The notes: generated by a model not told the origin, from the sequence alone. A DNA stretch of 64,000 nt from Spirosoma terrae (GCF_010435915.1 NZ_JAAFZH010000002.1:248001-312000); one strand, 5' to 3'; positions 19,131 to 29,690 are shown, counted from the stretch's first letter. A program made the numbers and translations.

Positions 19131-19177
19131 ACAATACGAAGCCCGACAAATTGAAAACTTGTCGGGCTTCGTATTGT
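19131..19177. terminator. Perfect bidirectional terminator
   Basis: Arms 19131-19149 and 19159-19177 (19 bp, exact) around a 9-base A-rich loop, between the receiver gene (plus) and the DUF3299 gene (minus, stop at 19195). Confidence 0.88.
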
Positions 19178-19194
19178 AAATCTATGACAATCAA

Positions 19195-19695
19195 TTATTG
19201 CTCTACCATTTCAGCATCGGCCAGAATATAGTTGAGCTCATAAATGTTATCGGCATTCAGTTTCAGCGTACCGTGGAAAGTCCGGCGTTCGTCGGTTTTA
19301 AATTTCTTACCCGCTTTTTTGAACTTCAGCGATACAACCGATTCGGGACCGGCACCACCGCAGAAGAAACAGGCGCTATAAGGAAACGCCGACAGTACGT
19401 ATAAATTTGATTCCAGATCGACCGGTAATACGTAACCCGTTAGCTCAACGGTCTTACCATTCAGCTTTTGGATGCCCTGCCCAAATGTTGGGTAAAGCAT
19501 ATAGACGGATTCTTCAGCGTACCACTTTTTCTTAAACGTAACATCGCGCAAGACCTCCCACGATAGTTTTACAGGCTCAGCAGCAGCCGACGTTTTAGAT
19601 GGAACATGGCCACTACCTGGGCTCAGAGGCTCCAGCGGACGAAAGGAGAAGGCTGCAAAACTGCCGAATAGCAAAGCAATGAGTAGGCGATTCAT
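19195..19695 (-). CDS. DUF3299-like exported protein
   Basis: 166 residues from the ATG at 19695 (MNRLLIALLFGSFAAFSF, a signal peptide); the longer frame up to 19905 adds 70 residues without sequence character. The core matches the DUF3299 pattern: WEVLRDVTFKKKWY, LNGKTVELTGYVLP, then a paired-cysteine turn PYSACFFCGGAGPES and a final YELNYILADAEMV. The CxxC-like pair suggests metal or redox chemistry but no activity is known. Likely periplasmic. Divergent from the kinase gene, with overlapping annotated 5' ends. Confidence 0.78.
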   Translation of the reverse strand: MNRLLIALLFGSFAAFSFRPLEPLSPGSGHVPSKTSAAAEPVKLSWEVLRDVTFKKKWYAEESVYMLYPTFGQGIQKLNGKTVELTGYVLPVDLESNLYVLSAFPYSACFFCGGAGPESVVSLKFKKAGKKFKTDERRTFHGTLKLNADNIYELNYILADAEMVEQ

Positions 19696-21328
19696 GGCGT
19701 TGGGCACAGTATGTGATAAGTGTGATGTAAAACTACGAAATTTACTACATTTACTCAATCTTTTGGCTTCGATCATTCCGACCTTGTCCGAACTACTCAA
19801 CGATAACACAAAAAATGACCAGGCGATTCCATTTCGGTTTACTCGCCTGTATATAACGTTGTTTTCTATTCTGGCGGTACTACTGACGGGCAGCCAGATT
19901 CTCACGCAATGGCGATTGCGGACCGTACAGGACGAACTCTGGATTATTCGTTACGAAGCATTGCAGCGGCATCAAAGTCAGCAAATTGTTAAACAGGCCC
20001 TGCAACTGACCGATGGAAATGACCCGAAGCATTTCAGGCAGAACCTGGCTGAATTGCGCCAGATTTTCCAAACCTTTGAGCTGTATCATACCGAAGGCCG
20101 GGCCGGGCGAGTTAAAGACCATAACGTAATAATTCCTAACTCGAAACCCGTGCAGCGGCTTTATAATGGAATCGCTCCTGAGTTTATGGCTTTTCAACGT
20201 AGCATCAGTAAGCTGTTAAGCATGCAGCAGCCAGCAGATGCTTCTTTACCTGACTATCAGGCCAGTTTACAGCTATTGCTGGATAACGAGAAACCATTTC
20301 TGGAAGAAATAGACGCTATTGTCAGGCAGCATACAAGTGAGCTTAGAAATCAACTTGCCCGACTGGAAGAGATTGAGTTTTACATCTATCTGACATCCAT
20401 TGCAGTTTTGTTAGGTATTGGCCTGCTTATTTTCAAGCCAGCCACCCGCCGACTGAAACAAACCATCGCCCAATTGGTCGAAGCTGAGCAGAAGGCCAGT
20501 ATCGCTAATAAACAACTGCTGAATCTGAATAAGTCGCTCAGCGAAACCCGACAGCAACTGTTTGAGGCCACCCGGCTGCAGCATCAGCAGGAAATGGATG
20601 AACAAAAGCTTCGGACGTCTTATCTCATGGCCGGGCAGGAGGATGAACGAAAAAGGCTCTCCCGCGAACTCCACGACGGGCTGGGCCAGATGCTAACCGC
20701 TCTTAAATTACAGATTGAAGGACTGGAAGCGGGCCTGAAACGGGCATCCGCCGATTCGGAAACGGCCGGGTTAGCCGCGTACAGTAAAAATATTGCTAAT
20801 CTTAAAAAACTTGTTACCCAAACTATCCAGGAAACCCGAACAATCTCTAACAATCTGATGCCTACGGTGTTAAGTGACTTTGGGATTGTTCCAGCTATTA
20901 AGATGCTGGCCGAAAATGACCGTAGCGACGAACTGGACGTAACATTTGAATCGAACCTTGCAGCCGGTGATGCTCGTTTAGATAAAAACATCGAAATCAT
21001 GCTGTACCGCATCACCCAGGAAGCCGTTAGTAATGCAGTACGCCATGCCAGCCCATCACATATTCACATTGAGTTGATTGAGCGAGAAAAATATATTCAC
21101 TTAATCGTGACCGACAATGGTCGGGGTTTTAATCCGATAAGTCAGCGTAAGGCCGTTCCCCGGCCAGCAAAAAATGGGCGTGCTCCTTCGCAGGGATTAC
21201 ATAACATGCAGGAGCGGGCCAATTTGCTGGATGGGAAATTGAGAATTGATTCAGTGCCCGGAAAAGGTACCCGGATACAAATTAGTATACCCTATCAGAT
21301 GCAATCCGTTCATTATGATGCCAATTAA
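19679..21328 (+). CDS. NarX/DegS-type sensor histidine kinase
   Basis: Up to 549 residues. Two membrane helices (about 57-77 and 236-252) enclose an external sensor domain of about 155 residues with no recognised motif. A coiled coil follows, then the HisKA_3 domain with RLSRELHDGLGQ (phospho-His near 332) and a HATPase_c domain (YRITQEAVSNAVRHA, DNGRGF, GLHNMQERANLL). It phosphorylates the LuxR regulator encoded by the overlapping next gene. The ATG at 19679 lies inside the divergent gene, so the real start may be a downstream TTG (19763 or 19784); the first 30 residues are doubtful. Confidence 0.9.
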   Translation: MSRRFMALGTVCDKCDVKLRNLLHLLNLLASIIPTLSELLNDNTKNDQAIPFRFTRLYITLFSILAVLLTGSQILTQWRLRTVQDELWIIRYEALQRHQSQQIVKQALQLTDGNDPKHFRQNLAELRQIFQTFELYHTEGRAGRVKDHNVIIPNSKPVQRLYNGIAPEFMAFQRSISKLLSMQQPADASLPDYQASLQLLLDNEKPFLEEIDAIVRQHTSELRNQLARLEEIEFYIYLTSIAVLLGIGLLIFKPATRRLKQTIAQLVEAEQKASIANKQLLNLNKSLSETRQQLFEATRLQHQQEMDEQKLRTSYLMAGQEDERKRLSRELHDGLGQMLTALKLQIEGLEAGLKRASADSETAGLAAYSKNIANLKKLVTQTIQETRTISNNLMPTVLSDFGIVPAIKMLAENDRSDELDVTFESNLAAGDARLDKNIEIMLYRITQEAVSNAVRHASPSHIHIELIEREKYIHLIVTDNGRGFNPISQRKAVPRPAKNGRAPSQGLHNMQERANLLDGKLRIDSVPGKGTRIQISIPYQMQSVHYDAN

Positions 21329-21974
21329 ATTAATGCTAGTGGATGATCACTCGATTGTCCGCGATGGAATTCGGCTTTTACTGGAACAAGCCGAAGGACT
21401 GGAAATTATCGACGAAGCCAATGATGGCGAAGAGGCTCTCGAAAAATTAAAATCTCATCAGCCCGACGTGATTCTAATGGATATTTCGTTGCCAGGAATG
21501 TCGGGTATACAAACAACGCAGGTCGTAACCCGGCTCTACAAGAATGTACGTGTTCTGATGCTGTCCATGCATAATAACGAAGATTATATTCTTCGTTCGG
21601 TCGAAGCGGGAGCTTATGGGTATATCCTTAAAGATTCATCGTCTGATGAAATGATTAAGGCCATTCGGATGATTGCAGCGGGTGAAAAATACTATAGCTC
21701 GCCAGTAGCTTCCATTATCTTAAGTGGCTACATGCAGCAACTGAAAAAAGGTTCTAAACAAGGCGGACGTGAAGTACAGCCTTCGCGGCTTTCGAATAAA
21801 GAAAAAGAGATTTTACAGTTTCTGGTCGATGGGATGAGCAGCCGCGAAATTGCCGAGCGACTTCAGTTGAGCGTTCGTACGGTCGATAACCACCGGGCCA
21901 ACATGATGCGCCGACTTCAGGTACGTAATGCGGCCGAACTGGTTCGTATAGCTGTTGAAGAAAAGCTGATCTAA
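21315..21974 (+). CDS. NarL/FixJ-type response regulator
   Basis: 219 residues from the ATG at 21315 (or 21318), overlapping the kinase by 14 bp and so translationally linked to it. The receiver has VDDH near 9-12, phospho-acceptor aspartate near 56 in VILMDISLPGMSG, and a switch lysine in YILKDSS. The C-terminal LuxR helix-turn-helix reads LSNKEKEILQFLVDG and IAERLQLSVRTVDNH. It acts as a DNA-binding dimer once phosphorylated. Targets are unknown; a promoter for the peroxiredoxin lies just downstream but nothing shows it is a target. Confidence 0.95.
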   Translation: MMPIKLMLVDDHSIVRDGIRLLLEQAEGLEIIDEANDGEEALEKLKSHQPDVILMDISLPGMSGIQTTQVVTRLYKNVRVLMLSMHNNEDYILRSVEAGAYGYILKDSSSDEMIKAIRMIAAGEKYYSSPVASIILSGYMQQLKKGSKQGGREVQPSRLSNKEKEILQFLVDGMSSREIAERLQLSVRTVDNHRANMMRRLQVRNAAELVRIAVEEKLI

Positions 21975-22009
21975 AAAACAGTTTTCGTTTCAGAGCCGCT
22001 TTCTGGTCA

Positions 22010-22040
22010 TTGCGAACTTGAAAAAACTTTTCTACGTTTG
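22010..22040 (+). promoter_or_regulatory. Promoter of the peroxiredoxin gene
   Basis: TTG at 22010-22012 and TACGTTTG at 22033-22040 are separated by 20 bases, an excellent fit to the Bacteroidota promoter (TTTG, about 20, TAnnTTTG). The implied leader is about 85 bases. Confidence 0.7.
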
Positions 22041-22130
22041 CCACATAAAACCGGTCTAACACGCCGGTTTTACATTTTCAATAATACTACATTAAGTAGA
22101 TAGGATTACTAAACAAAACCCGTTTGTATT

Positions 22131-22766
22131 ATGTCACTTCGCTTAGGAGATATCGCACCCGATTTTGAGGCTGATACTACACAAGGCCATATTCATTTTC
22201 ACGAGTGGTTAGGAAATTCCTGGGGAATGCTATTTTCTCATCCCGCCGACTTTACGCCCGTCTGCACCACTGAGTTAGGAAGAACCGCTTTACTGAAAGA
22301 CGAATTCGGTAAGCGTAATGTGAAAGTTATTGCCGTATCGGTCGATGATCTGGATTCGCACAACCGTTGGACTCCCGATATTAAGGACGTAACAGGCTCG
22401 GAAGTGAATTTCCCAATCATTGCCGATCCCGACCGCAACGTAGCAACGCTCTACGACATGATTCACCCGAATGCCAGCGAAAAAGCCACGGTACGTTCGG
22501 TTTTTGTGATTGGACCCGATAAAAAAATCAAATTGACGCTGACTTACCCAGCATCGACTGGCCGTAACTTTAATGAATTGATTCGGGTGATTGACTCGCT
22601 ACAATTGACGGCCGACTATCAGGTGGCTACACCCGCTGACTGGCAGGAAGGCGATGATGTTATTGTAACGCCAGCCGTACCGAACGATCAACTTGAGTCG
22701 AAATTCCCTAAAGGCGTTACGTTCGTAAAACCGTATTTACGGACAACTCCACAGCCTAACAAATAA
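22131..22766 (+). CDS. 1-Cys peroxiredoxin, Prx6 subfamily
   Basis: 211 residues. It reduces peroxides through one peroxidatic cysteine: the motif HPADFTPVCTTE places Cys near residue 45, with the conserved Thr three residues before it. The Arg of the active site is in RSVFVIGPD, and the long C-terminal domain (DSLQLTADYQVATPADW, GDDVIVTPAV) is that of the Prx6/Tpx-1Cys group. No resolving cysteine is seen. Cytoplasmic. Single gene with its own promoter and closed by a very long hairpin. Confidence 0.95.
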   Translation: MSLRLGDIAPDFEADTTQGHIHFHEWLGNSWGMLFSHPADFTPVCTTELGRTALLKDEFGKRNVKVIAVSVDDLDSHNRWTPDIKDVTGSEVNFPIIADPDRNVATLYDMIHPNASEKATVRSVFVIGPDKKIKLTLTYPASTGRNFNELIRVIDSLQLTADYQVATPADWQEGDDVIVTPAVPNDQLESKFPKGVTFVKPYLRTTPQPNK

Positions 22767-22789
22767 TCGCTGGTTGTCAGAATAGACGA

Positions 22790-22850
22790 TGAGGGGCTGG
22801 TACTCAGCCAGAAACGTTGTGTTACGTTCTGGCTGAGTACCAGCCCCTCA
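22790..22850. terminator. Long near-perfect hairpin after the peroxiredoxin gene
   Basis: The left arm starting TGAGGGGCTGGTACTCAGCC at 22790 pairs with the right arm ending GGCTGAGTACCAGCCCCTCA at 22850; about 24 bp pair around a short loop. There is no T-run, and the next gene reads the same way. Confidence 0.75.
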
Positions 22851-22925
22851 CTAGTTTGGAAGAAAACAAACAAAGATTGGTAACAGCCTGTTACGATTGC
22901 GTTATTAACCAAATAAATCAACGTT

Positions 22926-23171
22926 ATGGCAACCAACAAAAATTCTAATCCCGAGCACACAGAAGGGCCAGTAGCAACTGCCATTGAAGAGCAGACAGCC
23001 AAGCTCCCATCCGACATATTTCTGTGGTCTGCGTTAGGCTCAATGGCCGTATCCTTAGTATTACAATATCAGGGAAGCAAGAATCGTAGCTTATTTGTAG
23101 GCCAATGGGCAGCGCCGTTCCTGCTTCTGGGAATCTATAACAAGCTCGTTAAGCTTGAAGGCCACGATTAG
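22926..23171 (+). CDS. Small two-helix membrane protein, unknown
   Basis: 81 residues. A polar N-terminus of about 30 residues is followed by two hydrophobic stretches: IFLWSALGSMAVSLVLQY (about 31-48) and FVGQWAAPFLLLGIYNKLV (about 58-76), so a small hairpin membrane protein is likely. I do not recognise a named family; similar short proteins are common hypotheticals in this phylum. It lies between two hairpins, giving a one-gene unit. ATG start with codon use like the neighbours. Confidence 0.72.
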   Translation: MATNKNSNPEHTEGPVATAIEEQTAKLPSDIFLWSALGSMAVSLVLQYQGSKNRSLFVGQWAAPFLLLGIYNKLVKLEGHD

Positions 23172-23193
23172 TCTGTCGTACTGAACAAGACTC

Positions 23194-23221
23194 GCCCTCT
23201 ACACTGGTGGAGGGCTTTTTT
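23194..23221 (+). terminator. Rho-independent terminator
   Basis: GCCCTC (23194-23199) and GAGGGC (23210-23215) with a 10-base loop, then a run of six T. Immediately precedes the lysozyme gene region. Confidence 0.85.
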
Positions 23222-23282
23222 ATGTTCGATATATTCGGCGAGAAAGCTGTATTTTTCGGCTTGAAAAACGAGTTATTACTTC

Positions 23283-24056
23283 ATGAAAACCCGCGTTCTG
23301 GCCAACATCATTTTTCGGCGATATGGTATCTGGATTTCCATAGGTATGGTGTTACTAGTCGGTTACTGGGTCTTCAGAGCGTATCGGCACGATGATATGG
23401 ACTGGCGATACGTTCGGGCGTTTGGCATTCGATTGCCTATGCGCTATGGCATTCATGGTATCGACGTATCGCGGCATAATGATCGAATAAACTGGAAAGA
23501 TGTCCGACAGATGGAAGCGGAAGGCGTGCGCTTACAGTTTGTGTTTGTGAAAGCCACCGAAGGCGCTACCATGTCCGACAAACATTTCGATAAAAACTGG
23601 CGGGAGGCCAAAAAATCAAATCTTCGGCGGGGCGCTTACCATTTCTATCACCCAACTCGCGATCCGATTAAACAGGCTAAGAATTTCATTCGTCGCGTTG
23701 AGTTATCGTCGGGCGATTTTGCGCCGGTCGTAGATTTTGAAGTGACAAATGGCCAGTCGGACGAAACCATTATTGAAGGACTGCGACTTTGGCTTCAAAC
23801 GATAGAAGCCCATTACAATGTTCGGCCGATCATTTATACAAACGGCAATCTATACAAACGATACATTAAAGGAAATCTGGACGATTATCCGCTCTGGATT
23901 GCCGACTATTCGACCAAGCATTTACGGGCTTACGATCCTGATCAGCTGTACTTGTGGCAGCACAGCCAGAATGGTTGGGTGAAGGGCATTAAAGGACAGG
24001 TCGATTTCAATGTTTTCGTCATGGACGAAAACCGAATGCAGGAGATTTGTTTATAG
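23283..24056 (+). CDS. Membrane-anchored GH25 lysozyme
   Basis: 257 residues. One membrane helix near the N-terminus (YGIWISIGMVLLVGYWVF, about 14-31) replaces a cleavable signal, so the enzyme is probably tethered and faces the periplasm. The GH25 domain follows: HGIDVSRHN with the first catalytic Asp, FVFVKATEG, GAYHFYHP, VVDFEVT with the catalytic Asp/Glu pair, and a final QVDFNVF. This family hydrolyses the beta-1,4 bond between MurNAc and GlcNAc in peptidoglycan. Convergent with the glycosyltransferase gene to the right. Confidence 0.93.
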   Translation: MKTRVLANIIFRRYGIWISIGMVLLVGYWVFRAYRHDDMDWRYVRAFGIRLPMRYGIHGIDVSRHNDRINWKDVRQMEAEGVRLQFVFVKATEGATMSDKHFDKNWREAKKSNLRRGAYHFYHPTRDPIKQAKNFIRRVELSSGDFAPVVDFEVTNGQSDETIIEGLRLWLQTIEAHYNVRPIIYTNGNLYKRYIKGNLDDYPLWIADYSTKHLRAYDPDQLYLWQHSQNGWVKGIKGQVDFNVFVMDENRMQEICL

Positions 24057-24101
24057 GAAGCAGACGTACCAGCTCCCTATAAACAAACACCAGAAGCTGG
24101 T
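24046..24101. terminator. Nested convergent hairpins between lysozyme and GT39 genes
   Basis: TTTGTTTATAGG (24046-24057) and CCTATAAACAAA (24076-24087) are a perfect 12-bp inverted repeat that includes the lysozyme stop codon; ACCAGCT/AGCTGGT (24068-24074, 24095-24101) can form an alternative stem. The two overlap, so one form excludes the other. Confidence 0.65.
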
Positions 24102-25765
24102 TATTTCGCTTTTCGGACGTAGAAAACGAAGCCATTTTCTTCTCCCGTTTTCTTAACGTCGGGTAGCGAATCAAGGGCTGTATGCGTTTCGACGTTCTTC
24201 TTGATGAACCAGACATCTTTATCAATCTTGCCGCGTAAGAGCCAGTCTTCGTCGTAATAATTAGGATTCGTTACGGCTGGTTTTTGCGTATAAAAGAACG
24301 GCCCGTAGCTTCGATAACCGTACGCTTTTACGTATACATCCTGTCCCTGTGCCTTCTCAAAAAAGCGCATGGCTGCATCCTGCGAGATACCTTCGATCCG
24401 GCCAATGAAAAACCAAAGTGTTAACGTAATAAATACGGCCATACCGCCAAACAAAGCCACAATGGCGCGCTCGGTCTGGCGTTGGCTAAACCAGATCAGA
24501 CTTAAGACAAGAACAATCAGTAGCCAGATTCCCGGCAGCACCTCCCAACCTGTCCAGTTAATTCTAGCGTCCAGATTGGCTTGCGTAAACGCATCCTGAT
24601 CGGCAAACGATTTCACGAGGTCCATACGATGGGCCAGGATTGGTAAGGCTATCGTGGCCAGAATATAAACGCCCCCAATACTGATGAGTCCGGCCCGGAA
24701 CCAGTTATTGAAGCGGATTTTGTTCGACTCCAGCTGGGTTAGGGTTATCGTTGCCAAATACGTCAATGGGAAATAACACATGGACGAATAGTGCACAATT
24801 TTGGATTGCACGATACTGAACAAAATCAAAACCACCCAGAACAAAATCATCATCCACCGACGGAATTCGCGTTGGTAATTTCGCTCGATCATCATCGGCG
24901 CAAATGCCCGTAATGCAAAAATGGAGGCCGGGAAACAACCAATGAGTAAGATGATAAAGTGATAAGCTGGAAAACCCGAATGGCCTGCATCGGGCGTACT
25001 GAACAGACGGAAATTATATTTCAAAAACTCGGTGATAAATACCGGACCGTGCAGAAACGTTTCCAGGCCATACCAGGCCACCGAAACTAACGTAGCGGCT
25101 ATGGAATAGAATATGAACTGAATGGGTGTAATGAACCAGCGGAAACGGCTTAAAATCCAGTAAACCCCCAGCGTCAGACAGACGATTAGATAGGCTACCG
25201 GGCCTTTGGTGTTAATACCCATACCCAGTATAAAACCACCAATGAACAAATAACCCCAAACCCCTCGGGGTAGCAACATACTACTGGCAGTGCCTTCTCG
25301 TTTCCAGGACGCAAAAATCAGGTTGACCAGCCCAATAAAAATAAACAGATTAAAGAAAGGGTCGATGATGCCCGAACGGAAATAGAGATGCGGGGTAACT
25401 GATCCTAAATAAGCCAGTGACCAGATAAGCCCAAACCGATGCCCGTGAAGTTTTGCGCCGAGATTATAGAGATAAATTAACGTAATGATACCACAAATAG
25501 CATTCGGCAACCGAGCCGCAAATTCGTTCGTACCGAAGATGTTCATCATCAGTGACTGGCACCAGAAGAAGAACGGCGGTTTTTCGTAGAATGGTTTAAA
25601 GTCAACATGGACCCGTAGGTAGTCGCCCAGAACAACCATTTCGCGGGAGCATTCAGCAAAATTGATTTCGTCCCAGTCAAACAGCCGGACGCCCCCGAGG
25701 AAGGGAATAAATAGCAGAGCGCCAACTACTGCGAATAGGAGCGAATAAAAGAGTTTTTGATTCAT
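24101..25765 (-). CDS. GT39/ArnT-like membrane glycosyltransferase
   Basis: 554 residues from the ATG at 25765 (an upstream GTG adds three residues). About eleven membrane helices. The first periplasmic loop holds FDWDEINFAECSREM, the acidic motif that marks the catalytic site of PMT/ArnT-type enzymes, then FKPFYEKPPFFFW. These enzymes transfer a sugar from a polyprenyl-phosphate carrier to lipid A, protein or glycan on the outer side of the inner membrane; the acceptor here is unknown. The gene ends next to the lysozyme gene and starts just after a terminator, so it is transcribed alone. Confidence 0.9.
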   Translation of the reverse strand: MNQKLFYSLLFAVVGALLFIPFLGGVRLFDWDEINFAECSREMVVLGDYLRVHVDFKPFYEKPPFFFWCQSLMMNIFGTNEFAARLPNAICGIITLIYLYNLGAKLHGHRFGLIWSLAYLGSVTPHLYFRSGIIDPFFNLFIFIGLVNLIFASWKREGTASSMLLPRGVWGYLFIGGFILGMGINTKGPVAYLIVCLTLGVYWILSRFRWFITPIQFIFYSIAATLVSVAWYGLETFLHGPVFITEFLKYNFRLFSTPDAGHSGFPAYHFIILLIGCFPASIFALRAFAPMMIERNYQREFRRWMMILFWVVLILFSIVQSKIVHYSSMCYFPLTYLATITLTQLESNKIRFNNWFRAGLISIGGVYILATIALPILAHRMDLVKSFADQDAFTQANLDARINWTGWEVLPGIWLLIVLVLSLIWFSQRQTERAIVALFGGMAVFITLTLWFFIGRIEGISQDAAMRFFEKAQGQDVYVKAYGYRSYGPFFYTQKPAVTNPNYYDEDWLLRGKIDKDVWFIKKNVETHTALDSLPDVKKTGEENGFVFYVRKAK

Positions 25766-25774
25766 ACGTAACAC

Positions 25775-25807
25775 AAAAAAGCCCTGCTCACAAGCGTGAA
25801 CAGGGCT
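25775..25807 (-). terminator. Terminator of the 2OG oxygenase gene
   Basis: AGCCCTG (25780-25786) pairs with CAGGGCT (25801-25807), with TCAC/GTGA continuing inside. On the minus strand it is followed by a T-run (AAAAAA at 25775-25780 on the plus strand). Confidence 0.8.
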
Positions 25808-25896
25808 GTAAAAGTAAAGAAAAATGTTTGAGGCCCCACCGTTATTCGTTCGTTCATTGACTAATGTAGTGCCATGAAAACGAACTGGAACGGGGA

Positions 25897-26745
25897 TTAT
25901 TTCTTGCCACTCAGCCGATTAAGGATGTTACTGATAAAAGCATCGTCGATGCCCAGCGTCCGTTTGACGGTCGTATAAGCCGCCACCATTTTCTTGTCCA
26001 GCCAGATCAGAATAGCCTTGGCACCATCCTCTGGGCGGGCCTTATAATTGGTAGCCCGGAGCGTAGGCGTAACGGCTTCTTCGGTAAAATAGTAAAGAGC
26101 AATTGATTTCCGGGTCATATCGTCCGGGCAAAGAATCGGGTCGGGAAGACCGTGATAAGAATCTTCATCGGTGTTAAAAATAACGCAACGGTTAAAAATA
26201 GGCGCAATTTTTTGCACGACACCTTTCATCTGACGATCCCAAAGTTCAAGATCACCGCGATATTCGGGCTTCCAGTCGTGATTGAGGTATATAAGCAGAT
26301 TCACCCGCCGACGCCAGTTTCGTTTGTGTGGGTGAACCGTGAAATCCGCATGAACGTTGAGAAATCCGTTCCGTTTCGACTGGTGAAGACCACCTCCTTC
26401 CAGCGAGTCATCAGGAATGAGGTTTGGAATGCCTGTTATCTTACTTAAATAAGCTACAAAACGGGGCGAATTCATCTCGCGAATAACGTCCTGGATAGCT
26501 GATGGCAGCAAATCCATTTTATTCAGACCGTGCTTCTTCTCGTTGACGTGAACGTAGTGAATCCAACCTGCATCACCTACTGCCGGAAATGAGGCCAGTG
26601 CTTTCTCGGCAGCCCAGGGTTCCAGAAAGTTTTCGAGCGCGATGTGTGGGTATGGCTGGTTTTGTTGATACCGTTTAGCGTCGTCTGACAGGGATTCCTG
26701 CCAGCGTTCATAGTCAAAGAGCGTATCGGTCCTGGTCGTATTCAT
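25897..26745 (-). CDS. 2OG-Fe(II) dioxygenase family protein
   Basis: 282 residues. The double-stranded beta-helix iron site is visible: HAD in FLNVHADFTVHP (His near 132, Asp near 134), distal His near 198 in SYHGLPDP, and the 2-oxoglutarate-binding Arg near 212 in TRKSIALYYF. The family couples 2-oxoglutarate decarboxylation to hydroxylation of a protein or small molecule. The N-terminal PYPHIALENFL entry is typical of the prolyl-hydroxylase-like branch found beside glycan genes. Substrate unknown. Cytoplasmic. Lies upstream of, but is terminated before, the glycosyltransferase. Confidence 0.88.
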   Translation of the reverse strand: MNTTRTDTLFDYERWQESLSDDAKRYQQNQPYPHIALENFLEPWAAEKALASFPAVGDAGWIHYVHVNEKKHGLNKMDLLPSAIQDVIREMNSPRFVAYLSKITGIPNLIPDDSLEGGGLHQSKRNGFLNVHADFTVHPHKRNWRRRVNLLIYLNHDWKPEYRGDLELWDRQMKGVVQKIAPIFNRCVIFNTDEDSYHGLPDPILCPDDMTRKSIALYYFTEEAVTPTLRATNYKARPEDGAKAILIWLDKKMVAAYTTVKRTLGIDDAFISNILNRLSGKK

Positions 26746-26857
26746 GCCACAAAGGTATGTTGTTAATTGGGCTGTTCATAAGGAAACCGTTTTATGCACA
26801 AAAAGATTGCGTTGGAAATACGATATTCGCGACGGCAAAAGGAGTTTTACGTTTGTG

Positions 26858-26945
26858 AGTTTTCAGTTTATGAGTTTACAGTTTACAGTGGCTGCGCGTC
26901 ACTACTATTTTGTGCCAGCCACTGTAAACTCATAAACTGAAAACT
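26858..26945. repeat. Large inverted repeat with AAACT/AGTTT units before pgi
   Basis: The left arm (26858-26894) and right arm (26916-26945) match over 30 bases; the left arm carries an extra 7-base TTTACAG duplication. A third degenerate copy of the outer unit (AACTCAAAAACTGAAAACT) runs from about 26949 to the pgi start at 26979. The loop is 21 bases. It may be a terminator/attenuator or a dispersed palindromic element. Confidence 0.75.
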
Positions 26946-26969
26946 ATAACTCAAAAACTCAAAAACTGA

Positions 26970-28634
<1,665 letters not shown>

Positions 28635-28735
28635 CGACACTGGTATTTTTTTATCCTATGATATACATAGATAATGTGGGATGAAAAAAAAATTAGAATA
28701 ATCTAAAAACATTGTTCGTAACTGCTCTGTTTATG

Positions 28736-28763
28736 GGGTGTAGCTTCGGTTACACCCTTTTTT
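28736..28763 (+). terminator. Terminator with UUCG tetraloop after pgi
   Basis: GGGTGTAGC, loop TTCG, GTTACACCC, then a run of seven T. The closing C-G pair and UUCG loop form the extra-stable tetraloop. Confidence 0.92.
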
Positions 28764-28793
28764 AGTACAACTCAACGCTATACAAAGAAAACA

Positions 28794-29639
28794 ATGAAAA
28801 CTCAGCTTACACTGCTGGCTGCCTGCCTATTGAGTGTAGATCTGGCAAACGCCCAGATGAACACAAACACTACGTCAACGACGACAACTACGTCTACGTA
28901 CAGCGCTACTCCGGTTACTGATACTACTGCTACGTCGAACAACGCCTATTCATCTACGCCAACGACTATGTCGACAGACAGTGCGTCGAATATGAATCGT
29001 AACAGCACCTATTCAGTAACGCCATCGACGAACAGCTATAACAGTTCGGCAACCACTACAACAACAACAACCGAAACGTATAGCGCAGAACCCAAAAAAG
29101 ATAAAGAATGGGGCAAAACCGGGAAATTCGGTATTTATGCTGGGGTTAATTTCTCTCGCTTTGTGAACGAAGTTGTTCCTGACAACGCCTACCGGGTAGG
29201 TTGGCAGGCTGGTCTTTACGGACGGACCGGTGGCACAATTTTCGGACAGTTAGGTCTGGAGTATCGGAATTCAACGTCGAACCTTATCCGTACAGGTCAG
29301 GGAACAACGCCAGGTTCAGTCTCTGATGAGGTTCGGGGCAAAATCGATCAGCACTTCATCGCTATTCCTGCTTATGTAGGGGTACGTATCGGTGGTACTC
29401 TGGGTTTACGTTTACAGGTTGGTGCCGAGCTGGCATCGCTGGTAGCGGTTGGTAACAACAACTTTAATCTGGGGAAAGACGATCTGAACCGGACGATTCT
29501 GAACGGACTGGCTGGTGCTGGTATCAATCTTGGACCTCTCACATTAGATGCTGTGTATAACCACGGTCTTCAGAATGTATTCGAAAATGCCGACACAAAA
29601 CGCCGAATCTTTGCGGTTAACCTGGGATTCCGTTTTTAA
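28794..29639 (+). CDS. Outer-membrane beta-barrel protein with Ser/Thr/Asn-rich linker
   Basis: 281 residues. A signal peptide (to about 20) precedes some 75 residues of almost only Thr, Ser, Asn, Tyr and Ala, with runs of six or more threonines. The remainder is an eight-stranded barrel: GKFGIYAGVNFSRFV, YVGVRIGGTLGLRLQVGAEL, and the terminal RIFAVNLGFRF ending in Phe. The barrel is a clear paralogue of the next gene's. The linker likely extends from the surface or toward the wall. Sits between two terminators, so transcribed alone. Confidence 0.85.
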   Translation: MKTQLTLLAACLLSVDLANAQMNTNTTSTTTTTSTYSATPVTDTTATSNNAYSSTPTTMSTDSASNMNRNSTYSVTPSTNSYNSSATTTTTTTETYSAEPKKDKEWGKTGKFGIYAGVNFSRFVNEVVPDNAYRVGWQAGLYGRTGGTIFGQLGLEYRNSTSNLIRTGQGTTPGSVSDEVRGKIDQHFIAIPAYVGVRIGGTLGLRLQVGAELASLVAVGNNNFNLGKDDLNRTILNGLAGAGINLGPLTLDAVYNHGLQNVFENADTKRRIFAVNLGFRF

Positions 29640-29662
29640 CTGATTGGTTCATCAATGAACGA

Positions 29663-29690
29663 GCCGCTCCTAGCCAGAGCGGCTTTTTTA
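29663..29690 (+). terminator. Rho-independent terminator between the barrel paralogues
   Basis: GCCGCTC (29663-29669) and GAGCGGC (29677-29683), 7-base loop, followed by seven T. Confidence 0.92.

Noticed and set aside
28794-29100. Thr/Ser-rich repetitive stretch as a DNA repeat or CRISPR
   Set aside because: The repetition is codon-level low complexity inside a signal-peptide protein; no regular spacers.
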